Shown here: positions 27,488 through 36,829 of the stretch, piece by piece
Layout of the letters: each line of letters starts with the position of its first letter
Numbering within the stretch: position 1 is the stretch's first letter
From: Neisseria animalis
GTDB lineage: Bacteria > Pseudomonadota > Gammaproteobacteria > Burkholderiales > Neisseriaceae
Length of the DNA stretch: 64,000 bases
Reading direction: 5' to 3'
Assembly (NCBI RefSeq): GCF_900636515.1
Contig: NZ_LR134287.1
Coordinates: 868,001 to 932,000, forward strand
Notes under the pieces: generated by a model
The model's database searches: none
What the model was told of the DNA's origin: nothing
Seen by the model: the letters and a program-made list of their open reading frames with translations, nothing else
Made by a program: the position numbers and the translations under genes

Positions 27488-27901
27488 ATGTTAGCCTATC
27501 CCTACACCCTCACCCCCGATGATAACGGCACATATCTGGTTACCTTCCCCGACATTCCCGAAGCCGCCGCAGTTGGAGAAGACAAAGAAACCGCCGCCAT
27601 CGAAGCCCTAGATGGACTGATTTGCGCCCTAGAAGGTTATTTCAGCGACCGCCGCACCATTCCCACACCCTCCGAAAATGGAGAGCAAACCGTAGTCCTG
27701 CCCGCGCTGGAAACCGCAAAAGTCCTACTGCTTAACGAAATGCTGGCACAAGGCGTAAAAAAAGCAGAAATGGCACGCCGTCTTGACGTACATATGCCGC
27801 AAATCGACCGCCTGTTAGATTTGCGACACAATACAAAAATCGACTTTATCGAAAAAGCCGCTGCCCAACTCGGCAAAAGACTTAATATCAGCTTCACATA
27901 G
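27488..27901 (+). CDS. HicB family antitoxin
   Basis: A 137-residue protein with the N-terminal HicB partial RNase-H fold (YPYTLTPDDNGTYLVTFPDIPEAAAVGEDKETAAIEALD) and a C-terminal helix-turn-helix (VKKAEMARRLDVHMPQIDRLLDLRHNTKIDFIEKAAAQLG), matching the long form of E. coli HicB. It should bind the HicA-like protein and repress its own operon through the palindrome at 27198-27225. ATG 27488 follows AAAGGA. Confidence 0.88.
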   Translation: MLAYPYTLTPDDNGTYLVTFPDIPEAAAVGEDKETAAIEALDGLICALEGYFSDRRTIPTPSENGEQTVVLPALETAKVLLLNEMLAQGVKKAEMARRLDVHMPQIDRLLDLRHNTKIDFIEKAAAQLGKRLNISFT

Positions 27902-27968
27902 CCGACCGATACACCCTCACAGCCCGACTTTCCCAGTAGGGTGTTTTTCATACCCAAAGGAACCCGCT

Positions 27969-28133
27969 ATGCACACCCAAGCCGCCCCAAACAGACCCAC
28001 CAAAAGAATGAAATTTATTCCGATGCTTGGAAGGTTGTTTTTGAGTGGCAGGGGAAGGCGTTATGCTTTTCGGCGCGACGGGTTTATAATGTTGCCCGAT
28101 AACGACAAAACATCGGAAACTGCTATTTCATGA
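27969..28133 (+). CDS. possible small ORF overlapping the phoH start
   Basis: 54 codons from an ATG with AAGGAA upstream, ending in a TGA that overlaps the phoH ATG as ATGA. The product is basic ([20 protein letters not shown]) with no recognisable family. It may be a leader that couples translation to phoH or simply a chance ORF. Confidence 0.3.
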   Translation: MHTQAAPNRPTKRMKFIPMLGRLFLSGRGRRYAFRRDGFIMLPDNDKTSETAIS

Positions 28134-29104
28134 CCCATACCGTCCACCTGCAATTTGAAGACATAGACAATGCCGTGCTGCAACGCCTCTGTGGTGCGCT
28201 TGACGGCAATTTGGAAGCACTCGGCCGCGCTTTGGATATACAGATCAGCCGCCGTTTCGAGCATTTTACCTTTATGGGCGAGCTGGCACACGCCGGCCGC
28301 CGTGCGCTGCTGGCTTTGGCCGAAGCGGCGGAAAAAGGGGACTTGGAAGACAATGCCATCAGGCTGGCGGCGGTGGAAGCGAAAACTGCCGATGAGCAGC
28401 ATGAAGAAAAAACAGACGGCCAACAATATTATTTCCGCACCAAACGCGGCAGCATCGGCGGCAGAACCCCGCGCCAAAACGGTTATATACGCGCCTTGCT
28501 CAATCATGACGTAGTGTTCGGCTTGGGGCCGGCGGGTACGGGTAAAACCTATCTGGCGGTGGCGGCGGCGGTGGATGCGATGGAAAAACACCAAATCGAA
28601 CGCATCGTTTTGGTGCGCCCTGCGGTAGAAGCCGGTGAAAAACTCGGTTTCCTGCCCGGCGATTTGGCGCAGAAAGTCGATCCTTATTTGCGCCCGCTGT
28701 ATGACGCACTTTATGACTTGATGGGCTTTGACCGGGTAACCAAGCTGATGGAAAAAGGCTTGATCGAAATTGCCCCGCTGGCCTATATGCGCGGCCGGAC
28801 GCTGAACGGCGCGTATGTGATTTTGGACGAGGCGCAAAACACCACGCCCGAACAGATGAAGATGTTTCTGACCCGTATCGGCTTCGGCGCCAAAGCAGTG
28901 ATTACCGGCGACATCAGCCAAATCGACCTGCCGCGCAACATCAAATCCGGTTTGAAAGACGCGCGGGAAAAACTGAGTGATGTGGAGGGACTGTATTTCC
29001 ACACCTTTACCAGTGAAGATGTGGTGCGCCATCCGTTGGTGCAGAAAATCGTAGAAGCCTATGAAGCGGCAGAAGAAACGGAACACGCCGCCCAAGACAA
29101 TTAA
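28130..29104 (+). CDS. ybeZ: PhoH-like ATPase (YbeZ)
   Basis: A 324-residue PhoH family protein. It has an N-terminal KH-like extension (residues 1-100), then a P-loop ATPase with Walker [26 protein letters not shown], Walker [10 protein letters not shown] and sensor GDISQIDLP. YbeZ works with the YbeY endonuclease in rRNA maturation; ybeY is not next to it. The gene ends at an uptake-sequence terminator. Confidence 0.92.
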   Translation: MTHTVHLQFEDIDNAVLQRLCGALDGNLEALGRALDIQISRRFEHFTFMGELAHAGRRALLALAEAAEKGDLEDNAIRLAAVEAKTADEQHEEKTDGQQYYFRTKRGSIGGRTPRQNGYIRALLNHDVVFGLGPAGTGKTYLAVAAAVDAMEKHQIERIVLVRPAVEAGEKLGFLPGDLAQKVDPYLRPLYDALYDLMGFDRVTKLMEKGLIEIAPLAYMRGRTLNGAYVILDEAQNTTPEQMKMFLTRIGFGAKAVITGDISQIDLPRNIKSGLKDAREKLSDVEGLYFHTFTSEDVVRHPLVQKIVEAYEAAEETEHAAQDN

Positions 29105-29421
29105 AGACCGTAAGGCCGTCTGCAAAACGGTTTTGCAGACGGCCTGAAGCAGGAAATTTGTTACAATCATGCCCTTTGAATCATGCCGTTTGAAGCCGCT
29201 GCATGACGAAGCGGCACGGTGGCTTGACGGGCGTGCGGGGTTTACGTTTTGCAAACACCGTCCGAATACGGCAGGTTGCCGTCTGCCTTGACTGAGATGG
29301 AATGTGCCAAGACGGATTGCAGACGGCTTGGCGGCGGTTGCTGAAATTGGGCGACGGAATATACAGACGGCATGGCCGAATAGGACAGGGCCGCGATGAA
29401 TACCGTTTGGGAGAATAAAAT
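29105..29421. other. intergenic region rich in uptake-like sequences
   Basis: After the terminator, several partial uptake cores occur (29278, 29320, 29366). Codons from ATG 29169 stay open for 39 residues (LHDEAARWLDGRAGFTF) without a recognised family. Nothing else is supported. Confidence 0.4.
29112..29146 (+). terminator. inverted uptake-sequence terminator of phoH
   Basis: AAGGCCGTCTGCAAAAC pairs with GTTTTGCAGACGGCCT-type sequence just after the stop codon. Confidence 0.8.
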
Positions 29422-30069
29422 ATGATGAAAATTGCTGTGGTCGATTACGGCATGGGCAACCTGCATTCCGTTTTGAAATCGGTACAGGCAGCGCAGAAAC
29501 TTGCCGGTACGCAGGCGGATATTTACCTGACCGACCGCCCCGAAGCGGTATTTGCCGCCGATAAGATTGTTTTCCCCGGGCAGGGCGCAATGCCCGACTG
29601 CATGGCTGCCTTGCAAAGCAGCGGCTTGGGCGAGGCAGTTGCGGACGGCTTGAAAAACAAACCGTTTTTCGGCATTTGCGTGGGCGCGCAATTATTGTTT
29701 GACCACAGCGAAGAGGGCAATACCGCCGGTTTGGGCTGGTTTGCCGGCGAGGTCAAGCGTTTTGCAGACGGCCTGCATGATGCAAACGGCGAAAAATTGA
29801 AAGTGCCGCATATGGGTTGGAATACCGTATGCCAAACCCAAGCCCACCCGCTGTTTCAAGATATTGCACAAGGTTCGCGTTTTTATTTTGTGCACAGCTA
29901 TTATTTTGCGCCGGACAATGCCGATATTGTGTTGGGCACAAGCGAATACCCGCAAGAGTTTGCCTGCATTGTCGGCAAAGACAATGTTTTTGCCACCCAA
30001 TTTCACACCGAAAAAAGCCACGACGGCGGGCTGTTGCTGTTGCGGAACTTCTTAAATTGGAAGCCTTAA
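29422..30069 (+). CDS. hisH: imidazole glycerol phosphate synthase subunit HisH
   Basis: A 215-residue class I glutamine amidotransferase. VDYGMGNLHSV opens the fold; the nucleophile cysteine is in GICVGAQLLF, and the His/Glu pair is in FHTEKS near the C-terminus. It supplies ammonia to HisF for histidine and AICAR synthesis. GGAGA precedes the ATG pair at 29422/29425. No other his gene is adjacent. Confidence 0.94.
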   Translation: MMKIAVVDYGMGNLHSVLKSVQAAQKLAGTQADIYLTDRPEAVFAADKIVFPGQGAMPDCMAALQSSGLGEAVADGLKNKPFFGICVGAQLLFDHSEEGNTAGLGWFAGEVKRFADGLHDANGEKLKVPHMGWNTVCQTQAHPLFQDIAQGSRFYFVHSYYFAPDNADIVLGTSEYPQEFACIVGKDNVFATQFHTEKSHDGGLLLLRNFLNWKP

Positions 30070-30394
30070 CGGGTAAACGCTTGCTGCGGCATACTGTTTG
30101 CCGTTGGTTTGACGGGCGCGGTTGTGCTGCGGTTTTCCCAAGCTAAATTGAAACGGTGGTGTCGGTCGGATTGCAGCCGTCTGCAATACCAGAATGGAGA
30201 ATTGCTGCGGATTAAGAAACAGGGACAGCGATTGTTTTCAATCTGATTGTTATGCTCGCCGCGCTATGCTGTGGCCGGCTTTTGGTTGGAAACAGGCTGT
30301 TGCCGGTGTGGTACGGTTTTTTCTCTGTCCACTCTTACCGGCCGCGGCCTGATCAAGATGGCGAAAATATGTGTTACCAAAGTTGGGTGGCAGC
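30070..30394. other. intergenic region without recognisable gene
   Basis: Between hisH and the IS630 remnant. One uptake core lies at about 30177. I see no conserved ORF or RNA in it. Confidence 0.5.
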
Positions 30395-30806
30395 TATAGT
30401 AATTTAAAAATAAAATAGTACAATTTTGATTTATTTTGAGTAAAAAATGGCATATTCAATAGATTTGCGGGAAAAAGCATTGAACTGTTACAAGCAGTGT
30501 AATAACGCCAGCCAAACAGCCAAGGCCTACGGCATATCAAGAAATACACTCTATCTTTGGATACAACTGGAAAAGCAAACAGGCAGCCTGAAACATCAAG
30601 TGAAAGGACAAAATGCTGCCAAGCTGGATACAGAAAAACTCAAACAATATGTCGGTCAGAATCCTGATGCCCATTTACATGAAATCGCCCAAGTGTTTGA
30701 CTGCACAGCCCAAGCTGTTTTTTATGCACTCAAAAAGCTGGGTATCACACGTAAAAAAAGACCACCACTTACAGAGAACAAGACTCTTCGAAAGTAGCGC
30801 ATTATT
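30395..30806 (+). mobile_element. IS630-family remnant
   Basis: Begins TATAGTAATTTAAAAATAAAA, a terminus similar to the CREE terminal repeat, and contains the 5' part of an IS630-type transposase. It is cut off where CREE copy E starts. No right end of its own is visible. Confidence 0.65.
30447..30797 (+). pseudogene. IS630-family transposase, N-terminal fragment
   Basis: 116 codons encode the DNA-binding half: two helix-turn-helix segments (ALNCYKQCNNASQTAKAYGISRNTLYLWI; LHEIAQVFDCTAQAVFYALKKLGI). In another frame the sequence continues YREQDSSKVAHYL, which resembles the start of the catalytic ORF of two-frame IS630 elements, and then ends at the CREE. The DDE domain is absent, so it is inactive. 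Confidence 0.8.
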
Positions 30807-30913
30807 TATAGTCATTTAAAATAAGAATGATACAGCGTTGCTTTGCCTTGCCGTACTATGTGTACTGTCTGCGGCTTCACTGCCTTGTCTCATTCTTATT
30901 TTATTCGACTATA
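30807..30913 (+). repeat. Correia-like repeat (CREE) copy E
   Basis: 107-bp copy, same orientation as A, with GGCTTCACTGCC in the core (shared with copy F). It directly truncates the IS630 remnant. Confidence 0.85.
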
Positions 30914-30926
30914 AAAAAACAAGTTT

Positions 30927-30955
30927 AAGGCCGTCTGCAAAATCAGACGGCCTTT
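30927..30955 (-). terminator. inverted uptake-sequence terminator
   Basis: AAGGCCGTCTG CAAAAT CAGACGGCCTT: an 11-bp stem with 6-base loop, downstream of the minus-strand gene at 30983. Confidence 0.8.
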
Positions 30956-30982
30956 GTTTGGCGCTCGGATTGTTTGGGGAGA

Positions 30983-31357
30983 TTAGTTGTCGTCTTCCCA
31001 ATCCAGATCGGCTTGGTATTCGATTTTGCCGTTAGCTTCGAGGTCGATGGAAATGTCGAGTTTCTGTCTGCCGCGTTTAAATTCCAAATCGGCTTCATCG
31101 CGCTTGATTTCGGATTTGGCCGAAAGGAATCCTTGTTTTTGGGCATGGGCGGTAACTTTTTCGGCTAAAGCAGATACGGAAATGCTGCGTGCAGGCAGTT
31201 CGGCCTTGTATTCAAACTCGTTGTCGTTTTGCTTTTCTGCTTTAATGGTTTGTGCTTGGGCGGGTTGGTAGATTTCGGCGGGCAAATCGGCCGCCAGTGT
31301 GCCGTTGGCAAACAGAGCCAGAATACCGGTCAGCATTAATGTTTTGGTTTTAGCCAT
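30983..31357 (-). CDS. exported hypothetical protein
   Basis: A 124-residue protein with a signal peptide (MAKTKTLMLTGILALFANGTLA) and a small charged mature domain of alternating strands, ending in an acidic tail (LDWEDDN). Start 31357 is chosen because it opens the signal peptide, after GAGAG; a longer reading crosses uptake sequences. It is probably periplasmic. I do not recognise the family. Confidence 0.6.
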   Translation of the reverse strand: MAKTKTLMLTGILALFANGTLAADLPAEIYQPAQAQTIKAEKQNDNEFEYKAELPARSISVSALAEKVTAHAQKQGFLSAKSEIKRDEADLEFKRGRQKLDISIDLEANGKIEYQADLDWEDDN

Positions 31358-31568
31358 AAATAAAGCTCTCTTGATGGTGAATGTGCCGCCATCATAGCCA
31401 ATGCCGTCTGCAAACGACAAGCGGTTAAACTTGCTTTTACTTATGTCAAAGTTTGCGGCGGATTTGCTTACAGGGATTTGCATGAATTTGGCATAAGCTG
31501 TGCAGGCGTAAAAAGAAGAATAAGGGGTATGCTTCTTGTGTTTTTGCAGACGGCCTGAGGCGGGTAAA

Positions 31569-32642
31569 TCAAATCGAAAATTCAATCAATTCGTTTTGTG
31601 CAAACACATAAACCTGCTTGGGCGACAGAGCCAGCGTTTTGCCGGCGGCCAAATCCAAGCGGGCGGCATCGCTGCCGGCCAGAGTGATGTGCACGTCTTG
31701 TTTGCCGTGTTTGACGGTAACGTGCGTCAGCGCGCCGACGGCATGGATTTTTTCAACCTCGGCGGTCAGGAGGGCGGGTTCGCCGCCGCCGACTACCTGC
31801 CATTCGTGCGGACGCACATAACCGACGGCGGTTTGATCCTGCCATTTGTATTGGCGGTCGAGCGGCCAGACGAAGCCTTGGTAATGCCACGCGCCTTTTT
31901 CGATGCGGCCTTCGAAGGCATCGGTTTCGCCGAGAAATTCGGTAACAAACGCGTTTTCCGGTTTGCGGTAGATGGCTTCGGCACTGCCCGTCTGCTCGAT
32001 TTTGCCGTGGTTCATCACTACGATTTCATCGGATACTTCCAAGGCTTCTTCTTGGTCGTGGGTAACCAAGATGCTGGTTACGCCCAGATTGTGGTGGATG
32101 TCGCGCAGCCAAGTACGCAGCTCTTTGCGTACTTTGGCATCGAGTGCGCCGAAAGGTTCGTCGAGCAGCAGCAGTTTTGGTTCGACCGCCAAAGCGCGGG
32201 CGAGGGCGATGCGCTGGCGTTGGCCGCCTGAAAGCTGGTGCGGATAGGCTTTGGCCAGATGCGGAAGCTGCACCAGCTTTAGAAGCTCTTCCACTTTGGC
32301 ACGGATTTTTTCTTTGGCAGGGCGTTCGGAGCGGGGGAGGACGGTCAGGCCGAAGGCGATGTTGTCGAAAACATTCATGTGGCGGAAGAGGGCGTAGTGT
32401 TGGAACACGAAGCCGACTTTGCGGTCGCGTACATGCTTGCCGGTTACGTCTTGACCGTCAAACAGAATCTTGCCGCCGTCTGCATTTTCCAAACCGGCGA
32501 TGATGCGCAAAAGCGTGGTTTTGCCGCAGCCCGAAGGGCCCAGCAGGGACACCAGCTTGCCGGTGGGGACATTGAGGTTGATGTTTTTCAGCGCGTGGAA
32601 GTTGCCGAAATGTTTGTTCAGGTTTTCAATGGTGATGCTCAT
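31569..32642 (-). CDS. cysA: sulfate/thiosulfate ABC transporter ATP-binding protein CysA
   Basis: A 357-residue ATPase: Walker [10 protein letters not shown], signature [15 protein letters not shown], Walker [14 protein letters not shown]-loop VTHDQEEA, then a C-terminal regulatory (TOBE-like) domain. It energises sulfate/thiosulfate import with CysT and CysW encoded just upstream on the same strand. Its ATG overlaps the cysW stop by four bases (ATGA). It is the last gene of the cysTWA unit. Confidence 0.94.
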   Translation of the reverse strand: MSITIENLNKHFGNFHALKNINLNVPTGKLVSLLGPSGCGKTTLLRIIAGLENADGGKILFDGQDVTGKHVRDRKVGFVFQHYALFRHMNVFDNIAFGLTVLPRSERPAKEKIRAKVEELLKLVQLPHLAKAYPHQLSGGQRQRIALARALAVEPKLLLLDEPFGALDAKVRKELRTWLRDIHHNLGVTSILVTHDQEEALEVSDEIVVMNHGKIEQTGSAEAIYRKPENAFVTEFLGETDAFEGRIEKGAWHYQGFVWPLDRQYKWQDQTAVGYVRPHEWQVVGGGEPALLTAEVEKIHAVGALTHVTVKHGKQDVHITLAGSDAARLDLAAGKTLALSPKQVYVFAQNELIEFSI

Positions 32643-33499
32643 GCGGCACTCCTTTGGGCGGCGGCGAGTTTTTTCTCTTGGATTTTGGTGATGGTGTTTT
32701 GCAGGGCTAAGGTGGCGAGGGCGAGCAGAGCCAACACGCCCGATAAGGCAAATGCGCCGGTAAAGTTGTATTCGTTGTAGAAGATTTCGACCAAGAGCGG
32801 AATGGTGTTGGTTTCGCCGCGGATATGGCCGGACACCACGCTCACCGCGCCAAACTCTCCCATTGCGCGGGCATTGGTCAGAATCACGCCGTAGAGCAAC
32901 GCCCATTTGATGTTGGGCAGGGTAACGCGCCAAAACATCTGCCAGCCGCCCGCACCGAGAATCAGCGCGGCCTGTTCTTCGCTGTCGCCCTGCGCCTGCA
33001 TCAGCGGAATCAGTTCGCGCGCGACAAAGGGGAAGGTGACAAACAGCGTGGCCAAAATAATGCCCGGAATGGCAAAAATAATCTGAATGCCCTGCGCTTC
33101 CAGCCAGCCGCCCAGCGCGGTATGCGCACCAAACAGCAGTACAAACATCAAACCGGCTACTACGGGCGACACGGAAAACGGCAGGTCGAGCAGGGTGGTC
33201 AAAAGCTGCTTGCCGCGAAAATCAAAGCGGGTCAGCAGCCAGGCCATCGCCACGCCCAACACGGCATTGACCGGCACCACAACCGCAGCGGTAATCAGCG
33301 TTAATTTAACCGCCGACCATGCCTCCGGGTCGGTCAGCGATTGGACATATAAATCCCAGCCGCCTTTCAAGGCTTCGTAAAACACCGCTACCAGCGGAAT
33401 CACCAGCATCACAATCAGAAAGAGGAGTGCCGCGGCGGTCAGCGTGATACGCAGCCAGCGCGGTTCGGTCAGGTTGGGGTTGGCGGAATGGGTTTTCAT
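32639..33499 (-). CDS. cysW: sulfate/thiosulfate ABC transporter permease CysW
   Basis: A 286-residue inner-membrane permease with six predicted helices and the EAA loop ([28 protein letters not shown]). [19 protein letters not shown] near the C-terminus is typical of CysW. It pairs with CysT. The cysT stop lies 171 bp upstream, with an uptake sequence in the gap. Confidence 0.93.
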   Translation of the reverse strand: MKTHSANPNLTEPRWLRITLTAAALLFLIVMLVIPLVAVFYEALKGGWDLYVQSLTDPEAWSAVKLTLITAAVVVPVNAVLGVAMAWLLTRFDFRGKQLLTTLLDLPFSVSPVVAGLMFVLLFGAHTALGGWLEAQGIQIIFAIPGIILATLFVTFPFVARELIPLMQAQGDSEEQAALILGAGGWQMFWRVTLPNIKWALLYGVILTNARAMGEFGAVSVVSGHIRGETNTIPLLVEIFYNEYNFTGAFALSGVLALLALATLALQNTITKIQEKKLAAAQRSAA

Positions 33500-33670
33500 A
33501 GTCGGTTCTTGTGTGTTTTTTAAATTTCAGACGGCCTGAGTGCCGTATCATACAGGATGTACCCCGGCGCATCATTTGAGCCTGCTTGTAAGGGGTTTAA
33601 CGGTAAAGCTGCGGCCAGGTTGCGGGAGAACCGTCCGCGCTTCATGAAGAATCGGATTTTTGCAGACGGC

Positions 33671-34513
33671 CTAGGCTTTTGCCCCAGCCCGTTTGCTCAA
33701 CGCCCATTGCGCGATATTGAGCGCAAACAAAATGGCAAACGAAATCATCAGCATAAACAAAGCCACGGCGGACGCGCCCTGAACGTCAAACTGCTCCAGT
33801 TTGCCGGTGATAATCAGCGGTAGGATTTCGGAAACCATGGGAATATTGCCGGCAATGAAAATCACCGAACCGTATTCGCCGGTTGCACGGGCAAACATCA
33901 TGCCGGAGCCGATCAGCAGGGCGGGTGTGATTTCCGGCAGCAGCACGCGGCGGAAGGTGGTGAAGCGGTTCGCGCCCAAAGTAGCGGCGGCCTCCTCATA
34001 TTCGCCGGAAAGCTCCTCCAAAACCGGCTGCACCGCCCGCACAATAAAAGGCAGGCTGACCACCACCAGCGCAATCCAAATACCGATGGGTGTAAAGGCG
34101 ATTTTGATGCCGAACGGCTCAAACAGGCTGCCTATCCAGCCGTTGGGCGCGTAGAGTGTTGCCAGCGCGATACCGGTAACCGCCGTCGGCAGCGCAAACG
34201 GCAAATCGACCAGCGCGTTTGCCAAGCCTTTGCCCGGAAACTCGTAGCGCACCAAAACCCATGCTACCAGTGTGCCGAACACGATATTGGTCAGCATGGC
34301 GTAAAACGACATCTTCAAACTCAACCACACCGCCGCCAATACGTTAGGCTCGGCAATCGTCTGCCAAAACAGGCTCCAGCCGATTTCGCCCGCTTTGGCC
34401 ACCATCATCGCAAAGGGCAGCACCACTAAAAGCGACAGGCACAATACGGTCAGGCCGAGGCTGATTTTGAAGCCGGGCAATACGCTGGGGGTTTTGAGCA
34501 GAAACATGGGCAT
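33671..34513 (-). CDS. cysT: sulfate/thiosulfate ABC transporter permease CysT
   Basis: A 280-residue permease with six helices, the EAA loop (EYEEAAATLGANRFTTFRRVLLPEITPAL) and the GNIPMVSEILPLII signature of CysT/CysU. Alternative starts at 34513 and 34507 are close. It heads the cysTWA group. No periplasmic sulfate- or thiosulfate-binding protein gene (sbp, cysP) is nearby, so the binding protein must be encoded elsewhere. The final codons overlap an uptake sequence. Confidence 0.93.
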   Translation of the reverse strand: MPMFLLKTPSVLPGFKISLGLTVLCLSLLVVLPFAMMVAKAGEIGWSLFWQTIAEPNVLAAVWLSLKMSFYAMLTNIVFGTLVAWVLVRYEFPGKGLANALVDLPFALPTAVTGIALATLYAPNGWIGSLFEPFGIKIAFTPIGIWIALVVVSLPFIVRAVQPVLEELSGEYEEAAATLGANRFTTFRRVLLPEITPALLIGSGMMFARATGEYGSVIFIAGNIPMVSEILPLIITGKLEQFDVQGASAVALFMLMISFAILFALNIAQWALSKRAGAKA

Positions 34514-34851
34514 ACTTCGGAACTTTTCAGAATGGTGCTACTGTAGCAATGCCGTCTGAAAAAAGGAAAGAATGCTTGGTTTTAATCAAAGAGAAAATGG
34601 TTATATGGTGAGGAGTGCATCATCGGCAGCGGCAATAGAGCGGTTGGAAACAGGGAAAAGGCATGATATATCATGACTGTATGGCATGGAGTGTATTGTC
34701 TGCGGCTTGCTGTTTTATCTGGTTTCAAACAGAATGAGATTGCCGGAATGAGAACGCATTGCCGCATGATATTGAGATTGATGCTTGGTTTTGATGGTAT
34801 AGGTGCAGGATAAACCTGTTGTCGGAGAAGTTGAGGAGGGCGGAAACGCTA
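34514..34851. other. intergenic region with decayed CREE-like sequence
   Basis: GAGTGTATTGTCTGCGGCTTG near 34690 and ACAGAATGAGA near 34731 resemble a diverged Correia core and arm. An uptake sequence is at 34550. No gene is visible. Confidence 0.4.
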
Positions 34852-34921
34852 AAGGCCGTCTGCAAAATACCCTTATCAAATTAACAAGGTGATGAGGGGG
34901 TGTTTTGCAGACGGCCTTTTT
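34852..34921 (-). terminator. inverted uptake-sequence terminator of ppx
   Basis: AAAGGCCGTCTGCAAAATACC pairs with the GTTTTGCAGACGGCCTTTTT side around a longer loop, just downstream of ppx on the minus strand. Confidence 0.75.
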
Positions 34922-34935
34922 GTCTGTTTAGGTGT

Positions 34936-36444
34936 TTACAGTGTTTGAACGGTAAACGGAATATCCGTTTTCTGCCATTGGCTGCTTTCGTAGGCGAGTG
35001 CATCGGCAATCAGCGGGTGCGCCTCCAGCCATTTGCTGTCGATTCTCAGGGTAAAGCCGTTGCCTGCCTGATCGGAACGGAGTTGCATCAGCGCGGGCAG
35101 CTCCAGACGGGTGCGCGCACGGCAGAAAAGGGCGGCAAGGCGCAGGGATAAAATGGCATACCACTGCATTTCGTTGCTGCCGACTATATCGGTCATTTTT
35201 TTTACGTCGCCACGGTGTCCCAAGACAAGCTGCGATACCATGCTTTGTTCTTTGCGGGAAAAGCCGGGCATATCGGCGTTTTCCAAGATGTAGGCAGAAT
35301 GTTTATGATAGCCGGTGTGGGCGATGTCTGTACCGATTTCGTGCAGACGGCCTGCCCAACTGATGAATTGCTGCCAAGTGGCCAAATCCTGTACCGGTAC
35401 ATTACGCGCCAGACACAGGCTTTCCATGAATTTTTGTGCGGTTTCGGCAACGCGGGTGGCTTGGTTGAGGCTGACGTGGTAGCGTTTTTGAAATTCGGCA
35501 GTGGTTTGTTCGCGCATATCTTCGTTGAGCTGTCTGCCGATTAAGTCGTAAAACACACCGTCGCGCAGGGCGGCTTCGGTAACGCTCATTTTTTCAATGC
35601 CGAGTTCTTCAAATGCGGCCATCATAACGGCCAGTCCGCCGGCAAATACTTCGATGCGCTCCGGTTTCAGATTGTTGAATTTGGCTTTTTTTACTGTTCC
35701 TGCCGATACAATCCGCGCAGCCAGTTTTTTCATGCCTTCGTAAGTGATGTCGGCGGAGGGTGTATATTCGGCGGCCAGTACGTCACGTATGGATTTTGCC
35801 GAGCCGGATGTGCCGATGGCGAAATCCCAACCTGTCCGTTTCATCATTTTGCTGATGCGCTGGATTTCGTTGCGGGCGGCGGAAATGGCGGCTTGGAAAT
35901 CTTTGGCGGTGATTTTGTCGCGGAAAAAGCGCAGACTGTATGTTACACAGCCGAGGGCGAGACTTTCGGCCTGCATGGGTTTCAAATCCGCGCCGATTAC
36001 AAATTCTGTCGAGCCGCCGCCGATGTCGATGACCAGCATTTTATCGCCGTTGGGCGGCAGGGTATGTACTACACCGGTATAAATCAGACGGGCTTCTTCG
36101 CGGCCGGCAATCACTTCAATCGGAAAGCCTAATGCGGCCTCTGCTTTGGGGATAAACTGGTTGATGTTTTTGGCAACGCGGGAGGTGTTGGTTGCAACAA
36201 CGCGAACCTGCTCGGGAGAAAAACCGCGCAGACGTTCCCCGAATTTGGCGAGACAGTCGAGTGCGCGCGTCTGCGATTCTTCGCTGAGCATTTTCTGTTC
36301 GTCCAAGCCGGCAGCAAAGCGGACCATTTGTTTAAACGAATCAATGACTTTAAGCTGTCCGTTGTTGTTGGCGTAGATTTGCAGGCGGAAGCTGTTGGAG
36401 CCTAAATCGACGGAAGCGAGCAAGGGGGCTTGGGGTACTGTCAT
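34936..36444 (-). CDS. ppx: exopolyphosphatase (Ppx/GppA family)
   Basis: A 502-residue protein of the ASKHA-fold Ppx/GppA family. SVDLGSNSFRLQIY is the first phosphate loop, VVATNTSRVAKN and the catalytic glutamate segment GREEARLIY follow, then VIDIGGGSTEF; a C-terminal HD-like domain has HEIGTDIAHTGYHKHS. It hydrolyses polyphosphate or pppGpp; the split between Ppx and GppA activity cannot be fixed by eye, though 500 residues is normal for Ppx. Start 36444 is preferred as it opens the family N-terminus. Confidence 0.9.
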   Translation of the reverse strand: MTVPQAPLLASVDLGSNSFRLQIYANNNGQLKVIDSFKQMVRFAAGLDEQKMLSEESQTRALDCLAKFGERLRGFSPEQVRVVATNTSRVAKNINQFIPKAEAALGFPIEVIAGREEARLIYTGVVHTLPPNGDKMLVIDIGGGSTEFVIGADLKPMQAESLALGCVTYSLRFFRDKITAKDFQAAISAARNEIQRISKMMKRTGWDFAIGTSGSAKSIRDVLAAEYTPSADITYEGMKKLAARIVSAGTVKKAKFNNLKPERIEVFAGGLAVMMAAFEELGIEKMSVTEAALRDGVFYDLIGRQLNEDMREQTTAEFQKRYHVSLNQATRVAETAQKFMESLCLARNVPVQDLATWQQFISWAGRLHEIGTDIAHTGYHKHSAYILENADMPGFSRKEQSMVSQLVLGHRGDVKKMTDIVGSNEMQWYAILSLRLAALFCRARTRLELPALMQLRSDQAGNGFTLRIDSKWLEAHPLIADALAYESSQWQKTDIPFTVQTL

Positions 36445-36829
36445 AACAAAATACCGGTGATTCAGATGGAAATAAATTGTAATGTTACCTTGTGTGCCAC
36501 AGACTGTCATCAGTTTTCAGGTTGCGGAAAGTCCGTATTGGGAAACCTGCTTGTTTGAGGTACGGGTGTTTGCAGAGCGCTTAGCGGAAACGGAAAACGG
36601 TACGAAAACCGCTGCTGCTGTTGATTTGGCTCAAAACGTTTGATGAACTTATCGGAAATAATGTGGTAATTTTCAGACGGCATGAGGATGCCGCCGTTAA
36701 GAAATTCGGGTAAAAAATCGCACTTTACGGATATTTCGCTTATAATGCTGCGATATAAAATTTAAATATTCAATTAAAATAACCACTTGCGATACTGTCG
36801 CCTAAGCGGATAAGATTTAGGAGCAACTT
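36445..36829. other. divergent intergenic region, ppx and M23 peptidase
   Basis: Carries the two divergent promoters. A TATAAT box lies at about 36740 and one uptake sequence near 36675. No gene is visible. Confidence 0.5.

Noticed and set aside
28061..29590. 509-codon minus-strand open frame across phoH
   Set aside because: phoH on the plus strand is complete; the minus frame spans an uptake-sequence terminator and has no domain.
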